NCBI GenBank assembly: GCA_019096155.1
Contig: JAHCVI010000001.1
Coordinates: forward strand, 8,680,001-8,744,000
Origin: Staphylotrichum longicolle
Lineage: Eukaryota; Ascomycota; Sordariomycetes; Sordariales; Chaetomiaceae
Direction of reading: 5' to 3'
Length of the DNA: 64,000 nucleotides
The notes beneath the pieces were generated by a model that was not told the DNA's origin, made no database searches, and worked only from the letters and a program-made list of their open reading frames with translations. Shown here piece by piece: positions 51,142-63,436 of this stretch (position 1 is its first letter; every line of letters begins with the position of its first letter). Both the position numbers and the translations under genes were made by a program.

Positions 51142-53671
51142 TCACCACAAACTCCTCTCCTTGCCCTCAAACACAAAATTCAGCGCGACCGCGACAAACA
51201 GCGCGCCGCACAGCACGCTGGGCCCCACCTTGTCGTAGTACCGGGCGACGCGGCGGGTGCGGATGGCGCGGCTGCGGTACAGGTAGATGGCGACGGCGTA
51301 GCACAGCGACAGGATGGCGAGCAGGGTGAAGGCGCCGGCGGCGACAAACGACGCCCGGCTGCCGCCGTTGTGCGTGCTGAAGTTGAGGAGGGTCACGGCG
51401 ATGGTGCCGATGTAGATGGAGTATTCGAGCTGTTGGGGGGCGGTTCGGGTTAGTCTTTCTTGTCTGCAAGGCTCTGCCCGCCCACGTGGGTGTGGGGGTT
51501 GGAAGTGGAAAGGGGGGGATATGCGGGCTTACCCATCCTAAAAAGGTGCGCTCGGCGGCAAAGTAGACCTTGGGCTCGACGCGGACGGGCACATAAATCT
51601 TCTTGCCCTTGGGCGCCTTAAACCGCTTGTTCTGGATCTGGCCCGTCCCGAGCAGCGCCTCCAGCCTCGCGTTGCGAGGGACCTCGCTCGCGCGCGGCCG
51701 GGGCATCACCGTCTTGACCAGCCACCAGGCGCCGCGGCCCGCCGAGTGCAGCGACGTGGCCACGCGCGTCTGGAAGTACGTCCACCCGCCGATGCGCCGC
51801 GCCTCCTCCAGCCGGTCCTCGTCATCCTCGTCGTCCGAGTCGTACAGGTACGTGTCCTCGCCCGTCGGCCGGTCGACCGTCTGGTCCTCGAGGTCCGCCG
51901 CCAGCGCGCGCCCGTTCCGCGCGCCCGACGCGCTCGACTCGCCGCCCACGTGGCCCGCGCCCGTCACGGGGCGGTTCTCGTCGTCCGAGTCGTAGTCGTC
52001 GTCGTCGTCGTCCTCATCTTCGTCGTCTGATATTGACGTCGTCGCCGAGTGCTCCAGTCGTTTGATGCCAAAGTCGTGCGACACGGGCTTCCGGATGTCG
52101 ACGTCCATCTGCGGCATCCAGTACGGCAGGAGGTTTATCCTGTCGGGGAAGAGGCAGGCGACGCCGTGAATGAATTTGGAGAACTTGGGCACCGCCTCGA
52201 CGAGGTGGCTGGAGATTAGCTGCCGCACCCATTCGGGAGGTTCTTGTCCGAGCTGTGTCTGGAGCTTGACCTCGAGGATGGCGTAGGGGAACCTGACGAC
52301 ATCGCCCGGCGGGAGCTGCGAGAAGGGGTAGTCGATGCCAATGTCCATGCGCCTCCAGTTGTCGCCCGATCGCTTGACGCCGTCGAGGTTGTCCTCGCGG
52401 ACCATGGTGAGCTCCGTGTCGAGCGAGATGCGCACGCGGGCGTCGGCGGGCAGCTGGAAGGCCGTGCGGTGGTAGAAGGACCGGCACACGGGCTTGTAGC
52501 CCTTCTTGAGGACGGACCACTGGATCTCGCGGGCCAGCCTCTCGTCCTCGGCAATGGCCTTCTCAGACTTCTTGCCCTCCTTGCGCGCCTTCTCGAAGAT
52601 GGCAGCCGGCAGGAGCTCGCCGCGGAGGTAGGCGTTGACGTTCTTCTCCTTGAGCGAGAAGCGGGCCTTCACCGACTTCTCGCCCGTCCAGTCCTCCCGG
52701 TGTGTCTTGCGCTCGACAAAGATGGTCTCGCTCTGCATGCCGCCGTACCAGCGCAGCCGGATGGCCTCGGCGCCCTCGGTCTTCTTGAGGCGCCCTTCGT
52801 AGAGATCCCACGTATTGGGGTTGTCGTAGTAGATGGAGGTGATGGCCGTGTCTTGCGACTCGAATTCCTTGCTCGCGTTGAACACCAGGACGGGCAGGTG
52901 CTTGAGGATGATGAGCTTGAGCTCCGTCACGTTGTCGGGGTGGACCCAGTACTTGGTCGTGTGCCGCACGAAGTTGGCCTGGCTGCCTCCGGCGGCGCTG
53001 TCGCCCTTGACGGGGTTTCCTCGCGTCCGGACCAGGTCGTAGAGCTTGGACAGCTTGACGACCGAGGCGTCGTAGTTCTCCTTGTAGAAGGGCTTCGCCT
53101 TGAGTCGCGTGTCGAAGACGGGCCGTAGGTGCCATCCTGTCATTTTCTGCTCCGAGTCAGCTCTCCTCCCGTCTCCTCTCCCATTCTAAAGAAGAAGACT
53201 CACGTCGTGCTTCTTGATGATTTTGTAGAAGCCCGTGTAGTTGAGCTGGACAAACTTGGCCAGGTCGTGGACGTCGGCGATGATGTCGCTCAGGTCCTCC
53301 TCGAGCAGCATAAACTCCTCCTCGCTGGGGCCCTCCTGGCCGAGGCCGCGCTCGTTGAGGCGGTTGACGACGTCGCGGACCTCGCGCTCGCTGACGGCGA
53401 TGCGGCGCGAGATCTCCATGGCCTTGACCTGCTGCTTGGTGTGGACCTTGTCGAGCTCGGCCTCGAGCTTGCTCACGAAGCGGCTCTCGTCCTCCTCGGT
53501 CCACTCGCGGCGCGGCTGCTTGCCGGGCTTGGAGTGGGACTTGGTGTTGGGCTGAGCGGGCTGGACAGGCCCGCTCGGGTGCTTGAGGTCGGCCTTGAGC
53601 CCGTCATAGTCGATGTAGTACCATTGATACTCGCGGATGACGCTCGACCGGAGCTGCTCGCCGAACTTCAT
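51142..53671 (-). CDS. vtc4: Vacuolar transporter chaperone Vtc4, polyphosphate polymerase
   Basis: CDS complement(join(51142..51429,51533..53146,53204..53671)), 789 aa. The SPX domain is exon 1 (MKFGEQLRSSVIREYQWYYI to FYKIIKKHD); SPX binds inositol pyrophosphates as a phosphate sensor. The central tunnel-fold polymerase (about 195-500) has TSIYYDNPNTWDLYEGRLKK, AIRLRWYGG, ETIFVERKTHREDW, LKKGYKPVCRSFYHR and YAILEVKL, supplying the Arg/Lys/Glu residues of the active site. An acidic linker (EDEDDDDDDYDSDDE) precedes the C-terminal VTC1-like domain with three membrane helices. Vtc4 makes polyphosphate from ATP at the vacuole and translocates it. Introns are GT-AG and phase 0. The coding frame is intact. 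Confidence 0.96.
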
Positions 53672-54832
53672 GACGACGACGCCGGGGGGGGCTCGCCAGG
53701 TGGGATCGCGGGTGCGGTGTCGGGCTGAGTGCAGGCGTTGGGAGCGAGTCTTGAGGTCCTGGACGATCAGCAGCATGAGCGGGCATGCAGCGGGGCAGCT
53801 CCAGGTCAGAAGGATTGCCCAGAGGTCGCCACAGTAGCCAAGCCTTCGTCTCTCTGACCTTGATCCCGGGAAGTGAATTCAAGCTGCGTGCACAGCTCCA
53901 CTCCTCCTCGGGGGATTTTACTTGGACTGTGTAGGTACCTACTCGGTACAGAATACGTCCACTGCTCGAGGTCAAATGTCGCCAATGCCTCGCGACTTTT
54001 TGCGTTCCAATCGGCAAAGTTTTAGGTCGGCTCGCAAAAGTTCGGACACGGGCGAAACCAACACTTTCTTGTCTATGACCGGGCGGCGATGGCCTGCTGC
54101 GCTCCGAAGCCGCGGGCACAGCAACCCTTTGTACCCTGAGCTGTTCGGGCGACCACGTTGTGTCACCAAGCGCTGCCATTGGCGAATGGCTGGTCTCTGG
54201 CTGGCCTGAGAGCGGAGCTTTGGCCGTGTTGCGCTGTGGGTGGAGTGCAGTGGGGTTCTTCAACGAGCAACCCACGCTGCCACGATCCGCTTCAGCGCGG
54301 TGACGTTGTGAGCGATCTTGAAGCAGTCTTTGAGCAGCAACTGGACTGGCTCGACTGGATGAACACTGGGAAAAGACCAAACCCAGCATCTGCCAATTGC
54401 CAATTGCCTGTCGATCTTTCCACTGCCCCTTGACGCAAGCCGGTTGTTGGTTTTGGATCATCACTTCGGCGCTTCCCACGTGCTCTGCCTGGCCCTGCCA
54501 TTGTGGCGGCCGCTTCCGAGAGAAAATGCTTGGCGTCCCGGGTTCCAGGTCTCCTGCAGGGATCGACCGCATTGGATCCTGCAGAACCCAAAATTTTTGG
54601 TGGTGAGGGGCAGAATCACTCCTGAGAGGATAGAGGGGCAACAGCTACCAAGTCAGACCAGCACACGGCACACACAATCTTTCCCTCGTGTTGATCTGCC
54701 ACCTCTCCCCGCCCTTACGGAGTCTTCACCTCATGCCTACAACCCGGCAGGCAAGAGCACGCGACAGTCATTCCCCCGGACGCGAGTAAAGTATCAATAA
54801 CGAGGGGGGAAAAAAAACGGAAAAAAAAAAAA
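53672..54832. promoter_or_regulatory. Divergent region vtc4 / rmt2
   Basis: 1.16 kb between divergent starts. A long minus-strand open frame (53604-54641) overlaps the vtc4 start and lacks any recognisable feature. The right end is a poly(A)-rich leader. A pair of WTTGGC-like elements near 54390-54405 (CCAATTGCCAATTG) is present. Confidence 0.5.
54810..54832 (+). promoter_or_regulatory. Poly(A)-rich leader immediately before rmt2 ATG
   Basis: Two A runs (8 and 13 nt, the last A being the A of the ATG) separated by CGG. A-rich sequence directly before a start codon is common in well-translated fungal mRNAs. Confidence 0.6.
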
Positions 54833-56248
54833 ATGGCCGACCACGACGACACCATCTCGTCGCGCATCTCCCCCTCCTGCCCCGCCGACACCCAGCGCGT
54901 GCTCACCGCCGCCTGGGCCCACGACGTCGCCGCCGTCAAGAAGCTGCTCGACGCCCCCGGCAAGGCCAGTCTGCAGGACCCCACGACCGGCGAGACGCCC
55001 CTCCACGCCGCCATCCGCGCCTGCGGCCCGCCCTCGGACGACGACGACCCGGCCGACCTCGACGCCGCCGCCAAGACCGTCTACGAGCTCCTGCTGTGGG
55101 GTGGCATCTGGAACGATGTCGACGACCACAACGAGACCCCGGGCTGCGTGGCCCGCCGGCTGGGGCGGACGGAGCTGTATAATGCCTGCGTCGAGGCCGG
55201 CGTGAGGGCCGAGATGTTGTTTGGCCTGATGGAAGGGTACGAGGAGCTGGGGAGCGAGGGCGAGGATGACGAGATGGAGATATTGGACGAGGTCGACATG
55301 GATGCCGATGCTGATGCTGGGATGGTCGTCGTCGGCGAGGACGGGGAGGAGGCCCCCGAGTTGGTGAACGTCGAGGGCAATGGACAGAATGGGACAGAGG
55401 AAAACGAGGAAGAAGTGGGGGAAGAAGAGGAAGACGAGGAGCCCAGGTTCCAGCCGCCCAAGGAGGATACCGAGGCCGACGTCAACTCGGAGGCGTACCT
55501 GCGCTCCAAGCTGACCTATTCAGAGGGTAAGCTGGTGGACGACGACGGCAACGGCGTCATGATGGCCTGGGAGACCGACATCATGCGTCAAAGCGTCGAC
55601 GCTCTCCTACCAGAAAAGGAGGCGGGGAAGAGAATCCTGAACATCGGCTTTGGCATGGGCATCATCGACACCATGTTTGCAGAGACAAACCCTTCAAAGC
55701 ACCACATCATCGAAGCCCACCCCGGCGTCTTGGAGCACATCTCGAGCCCGGGCTCCAAGTTTGGCTCGGCGTGGGAGGAAAGTGGCCCTGCCCCGGGTGC
55801 CTTCAAGGTTTACAGCGGGAGGTGGCAAGAGATATGCCGGCAGCTGCTCGACGTTGGCCAGGTATACGACGCCATCTACTTTGACACATTTGGCGAGGAC
55901 TACTCGCAGCTGCGCATGTTCTTTACCGAGTTTATTCCCGGCCTCCTCGACAGCGAGGGCAGATTTGGCTTCTTCAACGGCCTTGGCGCGGACCGCGAGA
56001 TCTGCTACGACGTGTACACCAAAGTGACCGAGCTGCACCTCACTGATGCTGGCCTGGATGTCGATTGGAAGGTTATTGATGTCGACATGTCGGCCTTGGC
56101 CGAGGCTGGCAAGGGCGAATGGGAGGGCGTGAAGCGGAGGTATTGGACGTTGGACAGTACGTACCCCTCCCTTTTCCTGCACTTTACAGATTACCCCCTC
56201 TAACACGTCGCAGAGTATCGCCTGCCGATTTGCACATTCTTGGGTTGA
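54833..56248 (+). CDS. rmt2: Protein arginine delta-N-methyltransferase Rmt2
   Basis: CDS join(54833..56156,56214..56248), 452 aa. The N-terminal ankyrin-like part has AAWAHDVAAVKKLLDAPGKA, TGETPLHAAIRACG and DDHNETPGCVARRLGRTELY. An acidic region follows (about 140-205). The SAM-dependent methyltransferase domain has ILNIGFGMGIIDTMF (motif I, about 268), HHIIEAHPGVL, YDAIYFDTFGEDY and GRFGFFNGLGADRE, matching Rmt2, which modifies an arginine of ribosomal protein L12 at the delta nitrogen. The 57-nt intron (GTACGT...CGCAG) leads to a short last exon ending YRLPICTFLG. The coding frame is intact. Confidence 0.95.
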
Positions 56249-56591
56249 ATCATTGAAACCGGACAAACGTAATCTCTCAACCTAAGTGGTCGCATGGCTG
56301 CATATGGGTGGGCGGGCGAGGCTCCCAACAATGCCACGACCCGTCCGGGCCTCAGTGCATGCATCAACGCGCCGTCCTCAGAAGACCGCAAATAGGAGCA
56401 TCCTATTGCTGCGCGCACCGGCCGGCAGAGCGCAGCCATGCAGATGACTCCGCGCCGTACATACGAGGGCCTACGGAGACAAAACCAGGCCCTCGACGGA
56501 GGAGTCATGGATGACCTTGGTGTCTTCTGGAGATGTTCGAGCGATCTTGTTGGACTCAGTTTTGTTGTTGTGATGCGATGCAGTAGTAGAT
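56249..56591. other. Intergenic region rmt2 / deaminase-like gene
   Basis: 343 bp between tandem genes. No supported feature. Confidence 0.55.
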
Positions 56592-59071
56592 ATGCTATCA
56601 GAAGCACGGCTCCAGACCTCCCTCCTCTTTGCCGAGAATGTCGCTCTACTTTCGTTACTATCCCGCGCTGCCACTGAACCTCGCGTCAACACTCGCGCAC
56701 TATCGGCGGACCAAGAATCTCCCCATCAGGTTCTCTCTCTCGAGCGCGAAACCGACCTGACGAGTACTCTCGCCTTCCTATGCGGCATCTCAGACAACCC
56801 GTCCCATGTTGTGGCTACCTGTGTTGAAGAGGCATCTGACGGAAAGGGTATCAGGGTCCTCGTTGCTATCAATAAGGAGCGTCCGGGGGCTGGCAACGAC
56901 GTTCTAAATCGCATCAAGAGTGGCCTTGAAGCGATATTCCGTCGCCTCGCCCACGCCAATAATGGTCCGTCGTGCAACACCGACGCGCGCCTTCTTCAAC
57001 TGACAGTCAAACAGGGGCGAATGATCCCCTTCAAAACCGAGTCCTGGATGATATTGTGGAGATGTGCAAACATCGCATCTTCTCGCGCATCAGATCCCAG
57101 AGAGCCGACGCAAAACACATGAGGAAAAACAAGCCGTTTTTCGGCTCCATACTCCAGCAAGTATCCGATGCTCTTCACAGACATCCGTGGAGCACACAAC
57201 GCAGGCGGGACATCGACAAGTTTCTAAATGGTGCAAACACTTTGCTGCGACGGATGGAAACCCTTGAAAAGTGTCGGTCTGAGGAGGTAATCTCATGCAT
57301 AAAGGGCGTCCTTCGCGAAGCATGCCGCCTCCAGGGCGCGACCAACTTCGACACACTCTTCTCCGATATCACAGACAAAGAGCTAGCTTCGACAACGAGA
57401 ACGGGCTTTATCTCGCGAATAAGAAAACTTACTAGATATTTAGAGTGCTCCGTTTATCTTTGCCGGATAGCCAAGGCGCTTCCTCTGTTCACGGATACAG
57501 AGATCACGCTTGTCTCTCTCGACACACAACTCTTCGCAAGGAACCAGACAGGACCACACCAATGCAGTCTTGCGAGTAGTCTCTCACGGTTTGAGGGTGG
57601 CGTGGCGAACGTCGCATCGAAGCTGGCAAGCCTGAACGTCAGTGATCTGGCTTTTACCACAGCAATGCAAAAGGCCCTTGGAAAGTCAAGTGTCCATGCC
57701 GAGGTACAAATCGTGTGCTACTACGAACTTCACCCCGCGGCCCGCAAGCCGCGCATCATCTGTTCGAGCAAGGACGCTTGTTACCTTTGCAACTTGTTCG
57801 TCCAACTTCATGGAATGTTCCACATCCCCAGGACTCATGGCAACCTCTACCCCGGTTGGCGACTCCTCCCTATCCCTTCTCTCAGCCATGTCCAAGCTCA
57901 GCTCAACAGGACCCTGGAAGGCCGTATAAAAGAAATTGTTGCGAAGATCATGGCCACCAAAATCCCAAGATTGAGACTCTCGTTAAACGACAATGAAAGC
58001 ACGGTGTTCCCCTTTTCGACATCTTTACCTACGCCAGCCAGCTCCGTCCTGCTAGGAGATGCCCAGAGCACGTCAGGTGACAGTCTGCACTTGGGAGAGC
58101 AACTATCCCATGGTCCCGAGTCGCTCATTGACTCCCCTCTTCATTTGGCGGCGTGTGGTACCGCTGGCCCACTGTCTTTGGGCTTGGAGTCACCCCCTCT
58201 TAGTCCACTCGTCCGCCGCCAAAGTCAGCGAGCGACCCCTGAGCCCCTGAGCCCGAATTCACTCAAAATCCCAGAAACTCGTGGCGAACCAGAGAGACCG
58301 GTCTCGGAAGTTGTAGGAGGAACCGATGGCCCTGTCAGGGAGCCCTCAGAGCAGCACGTCCTAGACAACCCTTTCATCACCTCTGACAAGTTCACCCAGG
58401 GGTTGGAGCCAATGCTGGAGCCAAAGTCCGAACAGGAACCAAGACCAACACCGAGCCCTGAAGATGAACGGAGACTCGGTTCGCGATCAGTCCAGGTCAC
58501 AGAAACAGCGCCGGGCCCAGCTCCCAGGTCAGAACTGAACCAACCCCCAGAACCGCACTCGCCAGAGCAACCAGACCCAGAACCAGCCCAAACCACACAC
58601 GCAGCAACACCCCCGCCGCTAGCTAACCTCAAAAACCCAAGCCCACCACCACCCCCCCTAACAATCCCATCCAACAACCCAGCATCAACAGCACACCCTC
58701 TCCTCCTCGCCCGAGACCAACCCCTCACCCTCCACCTCAACAACACCAATACCCCCTCTCCCCCCCGGCTCATCACAGCAGGGCCCATGACAATCCACAC
58801 CGAGTTCATCCGCAGCCTCTCGCCATCCCTCTCACCGTCAGCGCCACCACCATCCGCTCCCGCCAGGTCAGTCACAGTCACAGTCCACATCCACTGGCTC
58901 CCTCCCCGGCGCGCCGCCGCCTTCCGCGCCGCCCGCCCGCTCCGCGGGTTCGTAGACCTGGACCGGTTGCGGGCGGGCGCCGAGGTCGACTGCGGGAGCG
59001 CCGAGTGCGTGTATCTGGCGTACAGGGGGGAGGTCGTGGTGATGGATTTTGTGAGGGGGGTCCTAGGGTAG
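56592..59071 (+). CDS. OTT_1508-type deaminase-domain protein (predicted nucleic-acid/nucleotide deaminase fold)
   Basis: About 826 aa. The helical N-terminal region contains RLQTSLLFAENVALLSLLSR and DIVEMCKHRIFSRIRSQ. The deaminase-like core has a histidine-glutamate site in SSVHAEVQIVCYYE (about 366-379) and a cysteine pair in SSKDACYLCNLFVQLHG (about 390-406), then PRTHGNLYPGWRL. HAE plus CxxC is the zinc-binding and catalytic signature of the cytidine deaminase superfamily, and this spacing with YYE and HG fits the fungal OTT_1508 clade. Residues 470-770 are Pro/Ser/Thr-rich, then a globular C-terminus begins SVTVTVHIHWLP and ends VYLAYRGEVVVMDFVRGVLG. One frame change is needed at the G4 run near 57,015 (one missing base). 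Substrate and role are unknown. Convergent with pex1. Confidence 0.65.
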
Positions 59072-59605
59072 GTTAGGGCGTGGTTGAGGGACCTGAAGAG
59101 AAATAAGATTTGGGGGGGAGGGGGAGTGTTAGGCAGGGGCGGAGTTGGTGATGGGGGATGGGCTGGGCGGTACTGGCCATATCGCAATAATGCTCGTGTG
59201 TTTCGATCCTTTTCCCAACTTGAACTCATTTATTCAACTTTTGTTTTTGGGTTCACTTGCCGGCCCTAATTGTCATTCTCTATGTCCTCAATCCATGCAT
59301 CGAGGTAAACCCCCCTGTTCCTCAGCGGTTACTCAACCTCAGTAATCGTTGCCTTTTCTCCTTCTTTTTCCGCATGTGAGAGGGAGGAGTTTAGCGGTGT
59401 TAGGGGGTTAGCTATGCCTGTATGGCGAGAACTGGTTGTGGGCTCAGGGTTGAGAGAACGGCAAGCGACCTGACGCGATGGACGTAAGAGAGACGAGTCA
59501 AACAACAGCATTGGCCTCACCCACGATATTCAACAGGAACCAAAATGATCTTTACAATCAAAAAAAAAATACACTCATTACCCCCTTTAGCCATCTATCC
59601 GCCCA
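59072..59605. other. Convergent 3' region deaminase-like / pex1
   Basis: 534 bp. G-rich at left, an A9 run at 59562-59570. No gene or tRNA seen. Confidence 0.55.
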
Positions 59606-62600
59606 TTACATGAGGCTGCTCCTCCCGCCCACCTCCATACTCCCCTGCCCGTCCTTCATCTCCCCGCTCCTCCCCACCACAAACTCCCGATAGATCCTCT
59701 CCAGCCTCCGCCTCTCATCGGCGCTGATACTCGCCCTCGTCTCTCCAAGCGCCTTGGCAAGATGCTCCCACCGGATCACCACCTCTGCATTCCCAGCAGC
59801 AGCAGGAGCAGCACCATCCACACCCTCCCCATTCACGCCATTCACGCCATTGGCATGACCGGTAGACTTGGCCATCTGCCTAGCCCGTTTCCGCGCAAGC
59901 TTGATCCCCTCGAGCTTGCTCGCAATGGCCGCCTGTTCCGCCAGCAGCGTCGCGCGCGTGCGCGGGGCGGCGTTGGCCTCGGCGCCGCTGCCGTCCTCGC
60001 CGTAGCGGAACTGCACAAAGTTCCTCGCGGCCGCAGCCGACGATGAGGCGGTGCTCTTTTTCCCCGCCGCAGCGCCACGGCGCGTGTTGGTAGCCGCCGA
60101 AGGTGCAGTCTGTTCTCTGTCGTTGAGCACGTCGTGAATGGCCTCTAGCTGGGCGTTGGAGACCAGGGCCTGCAGGTCCGCGCCCGAGAACCCCTCGGTG
60201 CGGCGGCCCAGCTCGCGCAAGTCGTCCTCAGAGCTCCAGACCTCGTCCGCAACCTTGACCTTTTGGGCTAGCGCGCGAATGATGTCGAGGCGGTCGTCGA
60301 GCGTGGGGAAGTCGCAGAGGAGAGACTTGTCGAGGCGGCCCGGGCGGAGCAGGGCCGGGTCAATCAGGTCCGGACGGGAGGTGGCGGCCAGGACGTAGAC
60401 GCCCGACAGGCCCTCGGCGCCGTCCATTTGGGTGAGAAGCTGGTTGACGACGCGGTCGGTGACGCCCGTAGAGTCGTGGCCACGCTTGGGAGCGATGGAG
60501 TCAAACTCATCAAAGAAGAGCACGCACGGCCGTGCGGCTTGGGCGCGGGCGAAGAGGTCGCGGATGCTCTTCTCCGACGCGCCGATGTACTTGTTGAGAA
60601 TCTCGGGGCCCTTGACGCTGATGAAATTGAGACCACACTCGCCGGCCACGGCGCTCGCAAGAAGGGTCTTGCCACAGCCGGGGTAGCCGTAAAGGAGGAG
60701 ACCGGAACGCAGGCGGAGAGGGCACTGCGCAAAGATCGGGGCGTACTTAGTGGGGTACTCAAGGGTCTCGAGGAGGACTTGCCGGGTTTCGGTCAAGCCG
60801 CCGATCGAGGCAAAGGTGGTTGTCGAGGCCTGGAGGGTGACATTTCGCAGGGAGGCAGGCGTGAATCCCTTGAGAGCGCTATCGAAGTCGGCGCGGCTCA
60901 GGTGGATGGTCGTTGCGTCGAGGTTTGGCGACTCTCCAACATTGCGGCTCAGGGCTTCGTTGCGCGCTCTCGAAATGAGCAGAATCAGGTCGCCCGGCAT
61001 GTAGCCGTCAGTCTGGCCTGCAATGTCGAGGAAGTCGAGGTCAGCATCGAGAATGAAACCGCTGGGCTTGCTGCCGAGCTGTCTCCGGCTCGGACGGCTT
61101 GGCCCGTCCATCCAGCCTCCTCCCTCGCCATCGGTTGTGCTACCATCCGCGGTCGTCGGGCGGCTGCCGTGATCATCTTCGAGTTCCACTTCCTCCGGGG
61201 CCACCGAGCCCTGCTTGGTAAGAGCCTCCATGATGCGCCGTCTTGTCTCTTTGTCAGGAGCACTCAGGTCGACAATCTCGCGGACAATGTGACCGCCCAC
61301 GAGAACGTTGTGCAACGAGTCCTTCCCCTGGCAGGTAGCCAGCAGGACCACATTGCTGTCCCTGCCACAGTACTGCTTGACCATGGAGCAGATAGCCTCG
61401 CTGATCTGCCGGCTCCGACCGTTCTCGTTGCCCACCTGCAGCTCGGTCTCGGCAGGGCACAGGCGATCGAGATCATCAAGGATGACGATAGCCTTGCCGC
61501 CCAGTCTCGCACCCCAGCTGGCAGCCATAAACAGGCGGGTCAGCGTCTCCTTGACGTTTGAAACCCTGCTCTCATCGTTCACGAGCTTCGTGCAGGGAAA
61601 GTAGGTCGTGTGATAGAGCTGAGACGAGCGCAGGGCGCGCACGACCGTCTGCGCAACCGATGTCTTGCCGGAGCCCTGGCCACCGGTCAAGAGAACGGAC
61701 GACATGTGGGAAAGATGGGACTGGAGCTTCTCGAGCAGCGAGTCGATGCCGACCAGGAGGGAATCAGGTGCGCCCACTTGGTCGGCCTCAAACTCGGACA
61801 GCCACGATGGTTTCGGAACGGGGCCTTGGACGGCGATGGGCAGCTTCCACTCGGACCCGAGAATCCAGTTCACAGGTTTCTTTCCCGGAGCTTGCGGCGC
61901 GGGCTGAGCAGGCTCAAACCTCACAACAGCTCCTTCCCAGCCGCGGGGACACTCCATACCGTCGTGCACGCCAAGGATTTGACCATCTGTCAGAGGGCCC
62001 AGCAACAGCCCATTGCCGCTGGGCCCATAGATGTGCTTGACCTGATTTGCAGCTTCTTCTCGCTCAGCCTTTGATTGACCGCCGAACTTGAGACCTGATG
62101 ACTGAACAGGTGTCGTGGACTGGAATGGATAGATCTTGAGTTTTTGCACCGAGTCGCGCGAGATACCCTCCTGGTCAGGCGTCTTCCGGGGCAGCTGGAC
62201 CGGCGCGGGCTCGATCTTGACCACGCCGCCAACCATGCCCTGGCAGCCAAGTGCGGCGCACAGAGACGGCGAAAGCGCAGTGGTCTGTCCGTCCGGAGGG
62301 TCGTCCCATGGGCGAAGGCAGGCAACGATCTTGGTCGAGGCCTTCGCAGCAGGGTCTCCTTCGGGGGGTTGGTTGGCCGAGTCGAGCGGTTGCTGAAGAC
62401 CAGCGGGCCGCACAACACTGACCGACACCCATTTCACGCCTTTCAAGTCCTTTGACAAGAGACGGTCCCGGTCGACCCAGATACTGAGGTCTTGAGCCGG
62501 CGCTTCGTCGTCGAACCACTCTTGGCAGTTGTTCCTGTCGATACCCCTAAAGAACAAAACCGGTTTCTTCTCTTCCTTTGTGCTCTTCCTCCTGGCTGTG

Positions 62601-63436
62601 CTCGTCGAGCTCTTTCCACTCTTTCTTGACGCGCCGCCCACGCTCCTGTTGTCTTTGTTGCTCCGCTGTTTCTGTCGCGTCTTGGGGGCTACGATGACCT
62701 CGGCATCCGGGGCAATCTTGGCGAAGGCGACATCGGCGGGCAGAGGAGGATCGAGCGACAGAACCTTGATGCTCGCGGTCGAGGTTTGCGACAGGTGCAA
62801 TGTTAGAGGGTGGGCACCGGCAATGATGCCGCCGGGGGCAAAGGCGGGATTGGGCACAGCGCGGATCTGGAACAGGAGGTTGTCCTCCAAAAAGGTGCCG
62901 TGCAGCTCAATCATCTCCCAATCCTCCGGGGTCAAGGGCTCAATGTTGACGGTGTGGGTCATGGGCGGATCGAAGTGGATAGTTGCCGTCACCTTCTGGC
63001 CGTCTTTGAGCCCCACGGACGCAGCGAGGGTGGCATCCAGCTCGACGAGGGGCACCTCCTGATCACGGGCACCCCGGGCACCACTGATGCCATCCCTCCC
63101 GACGATTGGGGCAATCCTTCGTTTGCTGGGCATACCGGTCCAGCCGACGTAGATGGACTTGGTCGAGGCGGCAGCCCCTGAGCCGTTGGCGCCTGGCGGG
63201 GCAGGGACGCGGTAGGCGAGTTCGACGACGACATTTTGGGCGGGCTAGAGCAGGGGAGAAGCGGTCAATTGAGTTCCAGACGCACATGGCTACACAAGAA
63301 AAAACAAGGGACCTCGTACCGTGTTGACGTTGGCGAGCAGCGAAGCCAGTGAGGGGGGCAAGTTGACGAAGCAGTTCTGCAGGTGCACCAGAGAGATCTC
63401 GGCCGCCGTCGACTGCGCGTTCTTGCGCGGCGCCAT
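59606..63436 (-). CDS. pex1: Peroxisomal AAA ATPase Pex1
   Basis: CDS complement(join(59606..63244,63320..63436)), 1251 aa. Exon 1 starts MAPRKNAQSTAAEISLVHLQ and splices (GTACGA...CTCTAG) to PAQNVVVELAYRV, the Pex1 N-terminal double-psi barrel. D1 Walker A is GGQGSGKTSVAQTV (about 558) with VILDDLDRL. D2 has GYPGCGKTLLASAVAGECGL (about 890), Walker B VLFFDEFDSIAPKRGHDSTG (about 947) and the arginine-rich RPGRLDKSLL. With Pex6 it forms the hexamer that extracts ubiquitinated Pex5 from peroxisomes. The 3.6-kb exon is uninterrupted, the longest clean frame here, and is useful as a control for sequence quality. Confidence 0.97.

Noticed and set aside
53604..54641. 345-codon minus-strand frame between vtc4 and rmt2
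   Set aside because: Overlaps the vtc4 start and leader, has mixed composition and no recognisable motif. The region is better explained as a divergent promoter.
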